Shown: in pieces, positions 9,992 to 19,465 of the stretch
How the letters are laid out: each line of letters starts with the position of its first letter
Numbering within the stretch: the first letter of the stretch is position 1
Assembly (NCBI GenBank): GCA_905616395.1
Contig: CAJQSQ010000002.1
Location: forward strand, 1 to 64,000
Length of the DNA stretch: 64,000 nt
Direction: 5' to 3'
Source of the DNA: an uncultured Candidatus Pelagibacter sp.
Lineage (GTDB): Bacteria > Pseudomonadota > Alphaproteobacteria > Pelagibacterales > Pelagibacteraceae
The notes under the pieces: generated by a model
What the model saw: only the letters and a program-made list of their open reading frames with translations
What the model was told of the DNA's origin: nothing
Databases searched by the model: none
Translations under genes and position numbers: made by a program

Positions 9992-11191
9992 ATGTTATTT
10001 ATGAGTACAGAAAATAGTTCAGATCAATTATTTAATAATTCAGTTAAAATTTTAACTGATTTAATTGCATTTAAAACAATATCTGGAGAAGATAACAGCT
10101 CTTTGATTAACTATTGTGATAAAATTTTAAAAAAACTAGGTGCAACTTCATTTAAAACTTTTGATGATGAAAAAAAAAGAGTTAATCTTTTTGCAACCTT
10201 AAAAGCTAAACACCCTAGTGATAAAAAACCAATAATTTTATCTGGTCATACAGATGTAGTTCCAGTTTCAAAGGGATGGAGTACAGATCCATTTATAGCA
10301 ACCATAAAAAATGATAAACTTTTCGGTAGAGGTGCTTGTGATATGAAGGGTTTCATTGCTTGCACACTTGCATTTGCACCAATTTATTCAAAGGCAAATT
10401 TAGATAGAGACATTCATTTTTCTTACACGTTTGATGAAGAAACTGCATGCATAGGAGCTCCTATTCTAATTGAAGAATTAAAAAAAAGAGGAGTTAAAGA
10501 TGGAATTTGTATTATAGGTGAACCAACTAATATGAAGATCATAGATGCACATAAAGGATGTTATGAATACACAACTTATTTTGAGGGTTTAGCGGGACAC
10601 AGTTCTGCTCCTCACAAAGGTGTGAGTGCTGTTGAATATGCTTCTCGTTATGTAAATAAATTAATTGAATTAAGGGAAAAATTGAAGGAAAGAGCACCTG
10701 AAGATTCAATATTTGACCCCCCTCATTCAACTCTTTCAATAGGAGGAATTTTTGGTGGCATAGCGCATAATGTAATCGCTGATAAGTGTCATGTTAACTG
10801 GGAAACAAGACCAGTAGTTAAAGAAGATGGTGTTTTCTTAAATGCTGAATTAGATAAATATGCAAATGAAGTACTTTTACCTGATATGAAAAAAGTTTTT
10901 TCCAACTCTTCTATCACAAAAAAAATTATTGGTGAGGTTGCAGGATTTGATAGAGATGAAAAATCAAATGCTTGTGAATTAGTTTCAAGTTTGACTGGTG
11001 ACAATTCAAGAGAAGTTGTTTCTTTTGGAACTGAAGCTGGATTATTTCAAGAAATAGGAATAAGCACTGTTGTATGTGGTCCAGGTTCAATTGAACAAGC
11101 ACATAAAATTGATGAATTCATAATTCTTGATGAACTAAAAAAATGTTTAAATCTACTTGAGGGAATTAAAGATAACTCTATTGTAAATTAG
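9992..11191 (+). CDS. argE: Acetylornithine deacetylase (M20 metallopeptidase family)
   Basis: This 399-residue M20 enzyme has metal-binding motifs SGHTDVVPVSKGW, GRGACDMKGFIA and FDEETACIGA in order, and a lid-domain AHKGCYEYTTYFEGLAGHSS. ArgE removes the acetyl group from N-acetylornithine; related deacetylases act on other N-acyl amino acids. Two starts are possible, ATG at 9992 and ATG at 10001; neither has a strong Shine-Dalgarno sequence. Its TAG stop overlaps the convergent aldehyde dehydrogenase stop by 4 bp. An EutE/DoeB-like deacetylase role is an alternative, given the ectoine-type genes elsewhere in the window. Confidence 0.85.
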   Translation: MLFMSTENSSDQLFNNSVKILTDLIAFKTISGEDNSSLINYCDKILKKLGATSFKTFDDEKKRVNLFATLKAKHPSDKKPIILSGHTDVVPVSKGWSTDPFIATIKNDKLFGRGACDMKGFIACTLAFAPIYSKANLDRDIHFSYTFDEETACIGAPILIEELKKRGVKDGICIIGEPTNMKIIDAHKGCYEYTTYFEGLAGHSSAPHKGVSAVEYASRYVNKLIELREKLKERAPEDSIFDPPHSTLSIGGIFGGIAHNVIADKCHVNWETRPVVKEDGVFLNAELDKYANEVLLPDMKKVFSNSSITKKIIGEVAGFDRDEKSNACELVSSLTGDNSREVVSFGTEAGLFQEIGISTVVCGPGSIEQAHKIDEFIILDELKKCLNLLEGIKDNSIVN

Positions 11192-12624
11192 TCGTTCCAA
11201 CCACTTACTACTTTAACTTCTAAATATTCTTCTAGGCCCAATTTTCCAGCTTCACGGCCAATACCTGAGTGTTTGTAACCACCGAATGGAGCGTCTGGAG
11301 CTAAACCAGCACCATTAATATCAACCATTCCTGATCTTAATCTTCTAGCAACACGATTAGCTTTTTCTTGATCTTGAGTTTGAACAAAATTTAACAGTCC
11401 ATAAGGAGTATCGTTTGCAATTTCGATTGCTTCTTCCTCTGTTTCAAAGGGTATTATTGATAAAACAGGACCAAATATTTCAGTCCTAGCTATTTGCATC
11501 TGATTATTAACATCTGCAAATGCTGTAGGCTTTATAAAATAACCTTTGTCAAAACCATCTGGTTTACCAGTTCCACCAGCAACTAATTTAGCACCCTCGT
11601 CAATACCTACTTGGATTAATGTTTGAATTTTATCAAATTGTGCTTTTGAAACTACAGGTCCAATATGGTCACCTTCCTTTGTTGCAACATCAACTTTCAT
11701 TGAGTTTGCAAAATTCTTTACTCTTTCTACAGTTTCTTCATAAATTGATTTTTCAACCAGCATTCTTGTTGGGGCATTGCAAGATTGTCCAGAATTTCTA
11801 AAACATCTTAATGCACCTCTTTCGACTGCTTCAGCATCTGCATCTTTAAATATAATATTTGCTCCTTTTCCTCCAAGTTCAAGACTTACTCTTTTAAAGT
11901 CACTTGCTGCATTTTGAGAAATTAAAGCACCTGCCCTAGTTGATCCTGTAAATGAAATCATATTTACATCAGGGTGACTTGTTAATGCATTTCCAGTAAT
12001 GGCCCCATCTCCGTTAACTAAATTGAACACACCTTTTGGTAATTTAATTTCATCAATCATTTCCGCTAAAATCATAGATGACAAAGGTGCTATCTCAGAT
12101 GGTTTTAACACCATTGTACAACCAGCTGCTATTGCAGGAATTACTTTTAAACAAGTTTGATTCATTGGCCAATTCCATGGTGTAATTAAAGCACAAACTC
12201 CTTTTGGCTCACGTAGAATATTATTATTAAGAGCGTGCTCTCCTAATTTTGATTCAAACGTGTATTCTTTTAAAACTTTTATATAAGATTTTATATGACT
12301 TGCTCCAGTTCCCGCTTGTAACTGTGTTGAAAAATCAATAGGGGCTCCCATTTCTAGAGTGATAGCATTGGCCATATCTGCCCATCTTTTTTTATAAACT
12401 TCGTACAAAGCTTCTAGATATTTTAATCTTTCTTCTTTTGTAGAAAATGCCCAAGTTTCAAATGCTTTTGTGGCTGCATTTACAGCTGCATTTACATCTT
12501 CAACTCCACCCAAGGATATAACTGCACACTCTTCTTCTGTTGAGGGGTCTATTACTTTTAAATCGTTTGATTTTTTTGGAGAAACCCAATCACCATTAAT
12601 ATAAAATTTTCGTTTATCTAGCAT
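11188..12624 (-). CDS. NAD(P)-dependent aldehyde dehydrogenase, paired with an agmatinase-family gene
   Basis: This 478-residue aldehyde dehydrogenase shows the catalytic glutamate context SLELGGKGANI and the nucleophile context NSGQSCNAPTRM. The Rossmann segment TPWNWPMNQTCLKV and the C-terminal FGGYKHSGIGREAG are also present. Length is normal. It lies 14 bp downstream of a ureohydrolase gene. That pairing suggests oxidation of an amino- or guanidino-aldehyde, such as a step from polyamine or agmatine to GABA. The specific aldehyde is inference only. Confidence 0.9.
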   Translation of the reverse strand: MLDKRKFYINGDWVSPKKSNDLKVIDPSTEEECAVISLGGVEDVNAAVNAATKAFETWAFSTKEERLKYLEALYEVYKKRWADMANAITLEMGAPIDFSTQLQAGTGASHIKSYIKVLKEYTFESKLGEHALNNNILREPKGVCALITPWNWPMNQTCLKVIPAIAAGCTMVLKPSEIAPLSSMILAEMIDEIKLPKGVFNLVNGDGAITGNALTSHPDVNMISFTGSTRAGALISQNAASDFKRVSLELGGKGANIIFKDADAEAVERGALRCFRNSGQSCNAPTRMLVEKSIYEETVERVKNFANSMKVDVATKEGDHIGPVVSKAQFDKIQTLIQVGIDEGAKLVAGGTGKPDGFDKGYFIKPTAFADVNNQMQIARTEIFGPVLSIIPFETEEEAIEIANDTPYGLLNFVQTQDQEKANRVARRLRSGMVDINGAGLAPDAPFGGYKHSGIGREAGKLGLEEYLEVKVVSGWND

Positions 12625-12638
12625 TTTTGAAAAATATC

Positions 12639-13604
12639 TTATCTTTTAACTTTTGCAAACAAATTAGTTAACTCATAAACAATCGTTGCTGCTGCTAAAG
12701 ATGTAACTTCTGCATGATCGTATGCAGGGGAAACTTCCACAACATCTGCTGAAATTAAATTTAAACCTGATAAGCCTCTTATAACATTAACCATTTCTCT
12801 AGTGGTCATACCTGCAATTTCTGGTGTGCCAGTTCCTGGTGCAAAAGCAGGGTCTAGAACATCTATATCTATTGATAAGTAAAGTGGATTATTACCTACT
12901 CTTTTTCTTATTCTTTCTACTATTTTATCTATTCCTTGTGTTTGAAACTCATCACAGTGAATAATTTTAAAACCAAATTCTTCATCGTTTTTAATATCGT
13001 CCCTACTATAAAGTGGTCCTCTTATTCCAACATGCATCGAGGCATCATCTAAAAATAAATTTTCTTCTCTTGCTCTTCTAAAAGGTGTTCCATGTGTATA
13101 AGGAGCACCAAAATAAGTATCCCAGGTATCTAAATGCGCATCAAAATGCACTAAAGCAACTGGTCCATTATTCATTTTATTAACAGCTCTTAGTAATGGA
13201 AGTGCTATTGTATGGTCTCCACCTAAACTAATAATACCGCCAACTTTATTTAATAATTCATTGGCACCTTCTTCGATTTGTTTAATAGCCTCATCTATAT
13301 TAAATGGATTGCAGGTTATATCCCCTGCATCAGCAACTTGCTGGACTTTAAAAGGTTCCACATCGTAACTTGGATGATAATTAGTTCTCAAATGTCTAGA
13401 TGCTTGTCTGATACTCATTGGACCAAATCTTGCTCCAGGTCTATAACTAGTTCCTGCATCAAATGGTATTCCAACAATGGCAACATCACAACTTTCAACA
13501 TCTCTTAATTCTGGTAATCTAGCAAAAGTAGATGGTCCAGCAAATCTAGGAACTTTAGTTCCACTAACAGGTTGAACTGGGTTTTTATTTCTTTCTTTTT
13601 TCAT
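12639..13604 (-). CDS. speB: Agmatinase / ureohydrolase family enzyme
   Basis: This 321-residue member of the arginase superfamily carries the binuclear metal motifs LGGDHTIALP, VHFDAHLDTWD and SIDIDVLDPAFAPGTGTPE. The N-terminal GTSYRPGARFGP and IRQAS match agmatinase and guanidinobutyrase-type enzymes. These hydrolyse a guanidino group to urea and an amine. Exact substrate (agmatine, guanidinobutyrate, guanidinopropionate or guanidine) cannot be decided by eye. The downstream aldehyde dehydrogenase suggests a catabolic route for guanidino compounds. The start is 11 bp from the divergent gene at 13616. Confidence 0.9.
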   Translation of the reverse strand: MKKERNKNPVQPVSGTKVPRFAGPSTFARLPELRDVESCDVAIVGIPFDAGTSYRPGARFGPMSIRQASRHLRTNYHPSYDVEPFKVQQVADAGDITCNPFNIDEAIKQIEEGANELLNKVGGIISLGGDHTIALPLLRAVNKMNNGPVALVHFDAHLDTWDTYFGAPYTHGTPFRRAREENLFLDDASMHVGIRGPLYSRDDIKNDEEFGFKIIHCDEFQTQGIDKIVERIRKRVGNNPLYLSIDIDVLDPAFAPGTGTPEIAGMTTREMVNVIRGLSGLNLISADVVEVSPAYDHAEVTSLAAATIVYELTNLFAKVKR

Positions 13605-13615
13605 CTATAAATAAA

Positions 13616-14398
13616 ATGTACCATATTCTTTTAAATTTTATATATTCTATCTATAAAATTATGAGCATAATAAGAGCTATTTTACTGTCAATTATTCTAA
13701 TTATTCCTGTAAAAGCAAATACTATCTACAATCTAATAAAGATACCTAATTTAGAAATTTATGAAATTAACACTAAAAATAAATTAAAATATTTTTATGC
13801 AGCTAGGCCCTTTGGGTTGGGTACCCAAAAAAATATTGTTTGCTCAAATCCAAATAAGAAAGATTTAAAAATAAAATATAAAATTATTCATAAAAATCTT
13901 AATAGATATTCTTATGATTATTTAAAAAAAATTAACCTTAAATATATTGTTTTGTGTGAAAATTTGTCAATCTCAGAACTATATACAGCTGGTATTCCTG
14001 ACAATATAATGAAAACATTAATACTAGATATTAAATTTAATGAAGATTACTTTGAAAGAGTAATTCATCATGAGGTTTTTCATATAATACATCTTCAACA
14101 TAAAAGTATTTTTAACGATGAAGAGTGGATTAGATTTAATAATTCTAACTTTAAATATGCTGAATGTTCTACATGCACAAAAAAAATAAGCTTAGAGCAA
14201 TACCAAGAAACAAAAGGTTTTTTCACAGAATATTCTAAGTCAACAGCCTCAGAAGATATGGCAGAAGTTTACTCACATATGATCTACTTAAAGAAAACGG
14301 AAATTAACCAAATTCGTAAATCAGACCCTATTTTAAATAATAAAATTTCATATATTAAAAATAGAATAAAAGAAATAGATAATTCTTTTACATTTTAA
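13616..14398 (+). CDS. Secreted protein with HExxH zinc-peptidase motif
   Basis: This 260-residue protein carries HHEVFHIIH, an HExxH motif, in its middle and a downstream ASEDMAEVYSH that could supply a glutamate ligand. This is the layout of gluzincin-like putative metallopeptidases. A more likely start is ATG 13661 (codon 16), which begins MSIIRAILLSI and gives a clean signal peptide cleaved after PVKA. An ECSTC segment gives two cysteines. No named family is recognised. Its stop overlaps the following cyclophilin start by one base, so the two are cotranslated; both are predicted to act outside the cytoplasmic membrane. Confidence 0.7.
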   Translation: MYHILLNFIYSIYKIMSIIRAILLSIILIIPVKANTIYNLIKIPNLEIYEINTKNKLKYFYAARPFGLGTQKNIVCSNPNKKDLKIKYKIIHKNLNRYSYDYLKKINLKYIVLCENLSISELYTAGIPDNIMKTLILDIKFNEDYFERVIHHEVFHIIHLQHKSIFNDEEWIRFNNSNFKYAECSTCTKKISLEQYQETKGFFTEYSKSTASEDMAEVYSHMIYLKKTEINQIRKSDPILNNKISYIKNRIKEIDNSFTF

Positions 14399-15042
14399 TG
14401 GTAAAAAAAATTAGAGCTTCTAAATCAGAAAAATTTATTTTTGTTTTTTTAATTGTATTAGGTATCATAACTTTCTGTACATATTTTATAATTAAAAATA
14501 AATGTTTATTTGTCAAAAATATTAATCCGAAGAGTATTGCTTTTAAAAAACCAAATAATATTGCAATTTTAAATGCACCTTGTGGAAATGTAATTATAGA
14601 ACTTTACCCAAATATTTCACCTAATGCTGTTCAAAGATTTATTACTTTGATTAAATCCAATGCTTATGAAAATATTGCTTTTCATAGAGTGATTGAAAAT
14701 AAACTTATTCAGGCCGGAGACCTAGAGTTTGGAAAAAAAGGAAATTTAGATTATGGAAAAATTGGTACTGGAAAATCTGGTTTAGGAACGATTAAATCAG
14801 AAATCGATAATAATTTTAATTATACCAAAGGTAGTGTCGGATTAGCTCGAACATTTAGGAACGACACTGAAGATAGTCAATTTTTTATAATCTTACAGGA
14901 TGAACCATTATTCAAAGGTGAGTATACCCCTGTTGGCAAGGTCCTTTTTGGACTAGAAGTCCTAAAAAAGATAAAATATGAAAGACGCTCAGAATATATA
15001 TTGAGACCTGACTTCATTAATTCCTTTAAAATGCTTAATTAA
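14398..15042 (+). CDS. Membrane-anchored cyclophilin-type peptidyl-prolyl isomerase
   Basis: This 214-residue protein has one N-terminal transmembrane anchor (about residues 13-33) and then a cyclophilin domain. Recognisable elements are NVIIELYPNISPNAVQRF, FHRVIENKLIQAGD, GSVGLAR, DSQFFIIL and TPVGKVLFGLEVL. Such enzymes accelerate proline isomerisation during folding in the periplasm. The domain lacks some active-site residues of strong cyclophilins: FHRVI is kept but the usual MANAG box reads VGLARTF. It is coupled to the upstream HExxH gene by a one-base overlap. Confidence 0.85.
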   Translation: MVKKIRASKSEKFIFVFLIVLGIITFCTYFIIKNKCLFVKNINPKSIAFKKPNNIAILNAPCGNVIIELYPNISPNAVQRFITLIKSNAYENIAFHRVIENKLIQAGDLEFGKKGNLDYGKIGTGKSGLGTIKSEIDNNFNYTKGSVGLARTFRNDTEDSQFFIILQDEPLFKGEYTPVGKVLFGLEVLKKIKYERRSEYILRPDFINSFKMLN

Positions 15043-15061
15043 TAAGAGGTAAAATCTCAAG

Positions 15062-15091
15062 TTGAACCCATTTTAGACGGTCTATTACTAT
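15062..15091 (+). promoter_or_regulatory. Possible sigma-70-type promoter for the coiled-coil gene
   Basis: TTGAAC (15062-15067) and TACTAT (15086-15091) are separated by 18 bp and lie 33 bp before the GTG start at 15124. In such AT-rich DNA this match alone is weak evidence. It is offered because the 81-bp gap between the cyclophilin and coiled-coil genes is long for this genome. Confidence 0.3.
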
Positions 15092-15123
15092 TATTATTAG
15101 TTAAAATTTGATGAAATATCTTT

Positions 15124-16332
15124 GTGAAAAATGTCCTAAAAAATACAATTAGGAAAAAAATTAATCTAAGTAGAAAAAGATTAATTGAACAACCATTAAA
15201 AATTTTAAAAAAAATTAACATAGAAAAATTAACAAAGTTCACATCATCATCGCTAGCAGAAAAATATAAGAACTTCAAAGAAAGAGGTAAACAAAAAGAA
15301 CTTCATAGAATCAAATTATTAAAAGAAGAAAAAATTAAGGAATTAAAAAAAGAAAAGTTAGAACAAGAAAAACTAAAAAATGAAGAAATAAGGTTAATTA
15401 AACAAAATGAATTAAATCTAATAAAGGAAGAAAAACAGAAAATAGAGAAACAAGAAAAATTAAAAGTAAAAATTATAAAACAACAGCAGCAAATTAAAAG
15501 AAAAAAAATTAAACTTGAAGCTCAAAGAATTAAAGCTGAAGAACAAAAACTAAGAGATGAAGAAGAGGAAAAAACAAGACAAGATGATTTAAAATTAAAA
15601 GAAGAAAAACTAAGATTAGACTTTTTTGAAAAGCAAAGAATAAGACAAGAGCAACAAAAAGCCAAAGTTGAAAATGATAAATTAATGGCGCTTGAGAGAC
15701 TGAATGCCCGTGAAGCTAAACAAAAAATAAAAGATGAGGAAGAAAGATTAAAAAATATTGAGATTGATAAACAAAAAAAAGATGAGCAAAGATTAAATGA
15801 AGAGGAGCATAAATTAAATTATCAAAAACAAAAACTTGAAGAAATTGAACAAAATATCAAAAAAATTGAGGTCGAAAGATTAAGAGAAAAAGAAATAAAG
15901 ATATTAAAAGAAGCTGATGAGTTAAGAGAAAAAGAAAAACAACTTAAACTAAAAGAACAATTAGAAATAGAGGAACTTAAGGAATTGAGAGTAAATGATC
16001 TCCATCAAAGAAAAAATGAGGAAGAATTACAATTAAAAGAAGAAGAGATAAAATTAGAAAATCTAAGGGAACAAAGAATAATTCAAGCCAGAATTCTTGA
16101 AGAGAAAAGAGTCAAAGATGAAGAAGAGAGAATAAAAGAATGGGAAAGAAAATTTGATAAGGAACAAATAGTAAAAGAAGAAGAATTGATTAAAAAGTTT
16201 AATGACCAATTAATTAGAGAAAAAGAAGAAAGTGAAAAGATAATAGAATTTAAAAAAGAAGCAGTAATAGATGAAAAGAAAGAAGAAATATTAGAAAATG
16301 AGTTAAAGAAAGAAGAAGACGAAAGATATTAG
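15124..16332 (+). CDS. Long, highly charged coiled-coil protein
   Basis: The GTG-initiated 402-residue protein consists almost entirely of Lys, Glu, Gln, Arg, Leu and Ile. Residues about 60 to 400 form an uninterrupted heptad-like coiled coil (for example RLREKEIKILKEADELREKE). The first 55 residues are basic and less repetitive (NTIRKKINLSRKRLIEQP). There is no signal peptide or transmembrane helix. No family is recognised; the composition resembles structural or cytoskeletal linkers and the helical part of TolA, but similarity of composition does not show homology. Its TAG stop overlaps the convergent fadN-like stop by 4 bp. Confidence 0.75.
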   Translation: MKNVLKNTIRKKINLSRKRLIEQPLKILKKINIEKLTKFTSSSLAEKYKNFKERGKQKELHRIKLLKEEKIKELKKEKLEQEKLKNEEIRLIKQNELNLIKEEKQKIEKQEKLKVKIIKQQQQIKRKKIKLEAQRIKAEEQKLRDEEEEKTRQDDLKLKEEKLRLDFFEKQRIRQEQQKAKVENDKLMALERLNAREAKQKIKDEEERLKNIEIDKQKKDEQRLNEEEHKLNYQKQKLEEIEQNIKKIEVERLREKEIKILKEADELREKEKQLKLKEQLEIEELKELRVNDLHQRKNEEELQLKEEEIKLENLREQRIIQARILEEKRVKDEEERIKEWERKFDKEQIVKEEELIKKFNDQLIREKEESEKIIEFKKEAVIDEKKEEILENELKKEEDERY

Positions 16333-18551
16333 TTAATTAAAGGTTTTCCCGTTGCTAGTGTGTGTTTAATTCTATCTCGAGTTTCTTTTGTTTCGATTAA
16401 TCTCATAAATGCATCTAATTCTAATTTAAATAAATCATTTTCCGATAAAATTTTATCAATTGTTGTGTCTCCACCACTCAAGACATGGGCCAATTCTTTT
16501 GCAACAGTCACACCATGATCACGAATTATTTTTTCATTATAAAGCTTTTCTACAATTTTATTCATTTCTATTAAAACTTCTTTTCCAGGCAGTTTAAATT
16601 TTGTCTCAGATGGAGCTTTAAATTCTTTATTGTCATCTAAGATTTTTTTTGAAACTTCTAGTAAACTATTTCTATTCATTATTTTTTTATCCTCGGGTTT
16701 TAGATATTTTAATGGTTCTGCCTCAACTGGTGAAGTAGCAGTTTTTCCATAACCAATAATATCAAACACCTTAAGAGGTGCGTAATGAGGATCTTTTTTA
16801 GCTTCATCTGTATCAAGCCATCTTGACAGCATTTCCTTGCATCCACCACCAGCTGGTATCAATCCAACTATTGTTTCCACCAATCCAACTACAATGTTTG
16901 TATGTGAGGCTACAAAATTACTTTGAACCATAACCTCAAATCCTCCACCAAGTGTTAATCCAGATGGTGCAGATACAACTGGATGATCAGAGTATTTAAG
17001 GTGTTTGCAGGTTTCTTGAAAATATTTAATAAATTTTTCTATAGATTTAAAATCATTCTTATTTGCAAAATCCATCGTATAACTCAAGTTTACTCCAGCA
17101 GAAAATTGCATACTTTCATTTATTATAATCAAAGGTTTGTCTGTAGCTTTTTTTAAAGCATCCATTGAATTATAATCTAGAGCATTTGCTTTAGTGGTAA
17201 ACTCGACAATATTATAATCAGTAAATCTATATACCTTGGCTGAACTATTTCCATCTACACTTAATGCTTTCTTTTTAGCTTTTCCAAATGTTTCAATGTC
17301 GGTATATTTTTGTCTAGATCCATAAAAATTTTTATTTTTAGTTTGGGATAAGTTTTCTAAAAAAGCATTTCCTTTAAAGTCATCAATCTTACCAAAAAAA
17401 GTTTCAACTCCAATTTCTTCCAACATTTCAAAGGGGCCTTTAGTCCAATTAAAACCTAACCTCATTGCTTCATCAATATCATTAAAATCCTTTGTAATTG
17501 TTGGAACTAAAGATGAGGCATATTTAATAATCTTAGAAATAACAGACCAAGCATACTCACCATACTTATCATCTCTTGAGATTAATATTTTAAGGTCTAC
17601 TTTATCTGATTTAATATTAATCTTTTTACTTGCTGAATACTCTCCAGTTTCAAGATTAATTGCTTCCATAACTTTAACATCACCAGTTTTATTAATCCTG
17701 TAAAACCCACCCTTACCTTTTCGACCAGTATACCCAGTTTCAATTAACGTCTTTACTAAAGGAATTTCTTTTGCAACTGTTTGAAAAGGGTCATTTTCTG
17801 GTAATTCTTTAATAAAACTTTTTAAAACATCAGCCATTAAATCAATACCGATTAAATCATAAAGACCAAACACACCTGTCTTTGGTATACCCATGGGTCT
17901 TCCAAAAATTGCATCGGCTTCTTCTATACTAAGTTTCATTTTAAAAGCCTCAGTCATTGCAACTTGCATTGCAAAAACACCTATTCTATTTCCTAAAAAA
18001 CCTGGAGTGTCATTACAAATAATTGCACCTTTTCCAAGTTCTGTTTCACAAAAATCTTTTAAAGCATTTATTTTATCTAAATCATTATTTTCATTTTTAA
18101 CTATTTCTAGTAGTCCCATATATCTAACTGGATTAAAAAAATGAGTAATGCAAAAATCTTTTTTTTCTTCTTCTGATAAATGTTCAGATAAAACCTTAAT
18201 AGGTATAGATGATGTATTTGAAGATACAATTGCACCATCTTTTCTTTCTTTAAATATTTTTTTATAGATACCATGTTTGATATCTATTCTTTCAACCACA
18301 GCTTCTACCACCCAATCAGCTTCCTTAACTTCATCAAAATTATCTAAAATATTTCCTACTTTAATATTATTTATTTTTGACTTATCTAATAAAAGTGGCG
18401 GCCTTGATTTGTGAATTTTGTTTCGTGCTTGCTCACTTATTTCAGTTTTTAAATCTAACAAAGTTACTGGGATATTTGCATTGCATAAGTGTGCTGCAAT
18501 TCCACTACCCATTGTTCCTGAGCCAATAACTACTACTTTTTTAATTTCCAT
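16329..18551 (-). CDS. fadN: Bifunctional 3-hydroxyacyl-CoA dehydrogenase / enoyl-CoA hydratase, FadN-type order
   Basis: This 740-residue enzyme has the NAD-binding dehydrogenase domain first (GSGTMGSGIAAHL at about residues 10-22, then TPGFLGNRIGVFA and YDLIGIDLMADV). The crotonase/hydratase domain follows, with SAPSGLTLGGGFEVMVQSN and GLIPAGGG around residues 525-575. This is the reverse of the FadB/FadJ order and matches FadN-type proteins. It would carry out the hydration and oxidation steps of beta-oxidation. The 56-bp gap to the pot operon upstream includes TATAAT-like stretches, so it may have its own promoter. Confidence 0.9.
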   Translation of the reverse strand: MEIKKVVVIGSGTMGSGIAAHLCNANIPVTLLDLKTEISEQARNKIHKSRPPLLLDKSKINNIKVGNILDNFDEVKEADWVVEAVVERIDIKHGIYKKIFKERKDGAIVSSNTSSIPIKVLSEHLSEEEKKDFCITHFFNPVRYMGLLEIVKNENNDLDKINALKDFCETELGKGAIICNDTPGFLGNRIGVFAMQVAMTEAFKMKLSIEEADAIFGRPMGIPKTGVFGLYDLIGIDLMADVLKSFIKELPENDPFQTVAKEIPLVKTLIETGYTGRKGKGGFYRINKTGDVKVMEAINLETGEYSASKKINIKSDKVDLKILISRDDKYGEYAWSVISKIIKYASSLVPTITKDFNDIDEAMRLGFNWTKGPFEMLEEIGVETFFGKIDDFKGNAFLENLSQTKNKNFYGSRQKYTDIETFGKAKKKALSVDGNSSAKVYRFTDYNIVEFTTKANALDYNSMDALKKATDKPLIIINESMQFSAGVNLSYTMDFANKNDFKSIEKFIKYFQETCKHLKYSDHPVVSAPSGLTLGGGFEVMVQSNFVASHTNIVVGLVETIVGLIPAGGGCKEMLSRWLDTDEAKKDPHYAPLKVFDIIGYGKTATSPVEAEPLKYLKPEDKKIMNRNSLLEVSKKILDDNKEFKAPSETKFKLPGKEVLIEMNKIVEKLYNEKIIRDHGVTVAKELAHVLSGGDTTIDKILSENDLFKLELDAFMRLIETKETRDRIKHTLATGKPLIN

Positions 18552-18607
18552 AAGATCTAATAATTGAGAAGCTATTTATAATAAATAAAGCAAACTTAGT
18601 AAATAAA

Positions 18608-19462
18608 TTATCTGTTAATTCCTCTTAGTCTTTCAGATCTTCTTCTTAAAAGCTCTGCACTAACTAGGATTAAAGTAGACATTATAATTAAGCACGTTGC
18701 TACGGCCATGATTGTTGGACTTAATTGTTCCCTTAGCCCAACCCACATTTGAATTGGAATAGTAGTAGTTTCAAGTCCTGCTAGAAATAATACAACTACA
18801 ACTTCATCAAATGAAGTTACAAAAGCAAATAGTGCCCCAGAAATAACTCCCGGTAAAATTAAAGGCAATGTTATTTTCATAAAAGTATTAACTGGATTGC
18901 TACCTAAGCTAGCTGCAGCTCTTGTAACACTATGATCAAAACCAGTTAATGTTGCAGTAACTGTAATAACAACAAATGGTGTTCCTAAAATAATATGTGC
19001 TAAAACTATCCCTGTATGTGTTGCTGCCAAACCTACTTTTGCCATAAAGAAAAATATTGCTGTACCTGAAATAATTAATGGAACAATCATTGGTGAAATT
19101 AATAAAGCCATGAATGCTGCTTTGTAAGGCATGTGTCTACTGCTTAAACCTAATGCCGCAACTGTTCCAAGAATTGTTGAACCAATAGTTGCAAAGAAAG
19201 CAATAATAATACTATTTTTTGCTGCTAATCCCCATGGATTTTTAGTTCCATAAATCATATCTTCATACCATCTTAAAGAAAAACCTTCTGGATCAAGTGC
19301 TAACATTTTTGCTGAAAAGTGAATATATTGCTCAGCATTAAATGAAAGTGGAAGGATTATAAATAATGGAGCAATTAAAAAGAAAAATACTAATCCACAA
19401 ATAGTTAAATATGTGTAGTGCCATATTCTATAATTCCATGCTGTATAAGTTGGTAATGACAT
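18608..19462 (-). CDS. potC: ABC transporter permease, PotC-type
   Basis: This 284-residue inner-membrane permease has about six helices. The EAA loop AAASLGSNPVNTFMKITLPLILPGV lies around residues 185-210, where the ATPase docks. The C-terminal RRRSERLRG tail is usual for this group. Together with the upstream permease, binding protein and ATPase it forms a PotABCD-type importer for polyamines or related cationic or zwitterionic solutes. The gap to the upstream permease is 3 bp. Confidence 0.9.
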   Translation of the reverse strand: MSLPTYTAWNYRIWHYTYLTICGLVFFFLIAPLFIILPLSFNAEQYIHFSAKMLALDPEGFSLRWYEDMIYGTKNPWGLAAKNSIIIAFFATIGSTILGTVAALGLSSRHMPYKAAFMALLISPMIVPLIISGTAIFFFMAKVGLAATHTGIVLAHIILGTPFVVITVTATLTGFDHSVTRAAASLGSNPVNTFMKITLPLILPGVISGALFAFVTSFDEVVVVLFLAGLETTTIPIQMWVGLREQLSPTIMAVATCLIIMSTLILVSAELLRRRSERLRGINR

Positions 19463-19465
19463 AAT

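Noticed and set aside
15057-15278. Minus-strand open frame over the start of the coiled-coil gene
   Set aside because: It overlaps the better-supported plus-strand frame, has no ribosome site, and its sequence is a low-complexity antisense translation.
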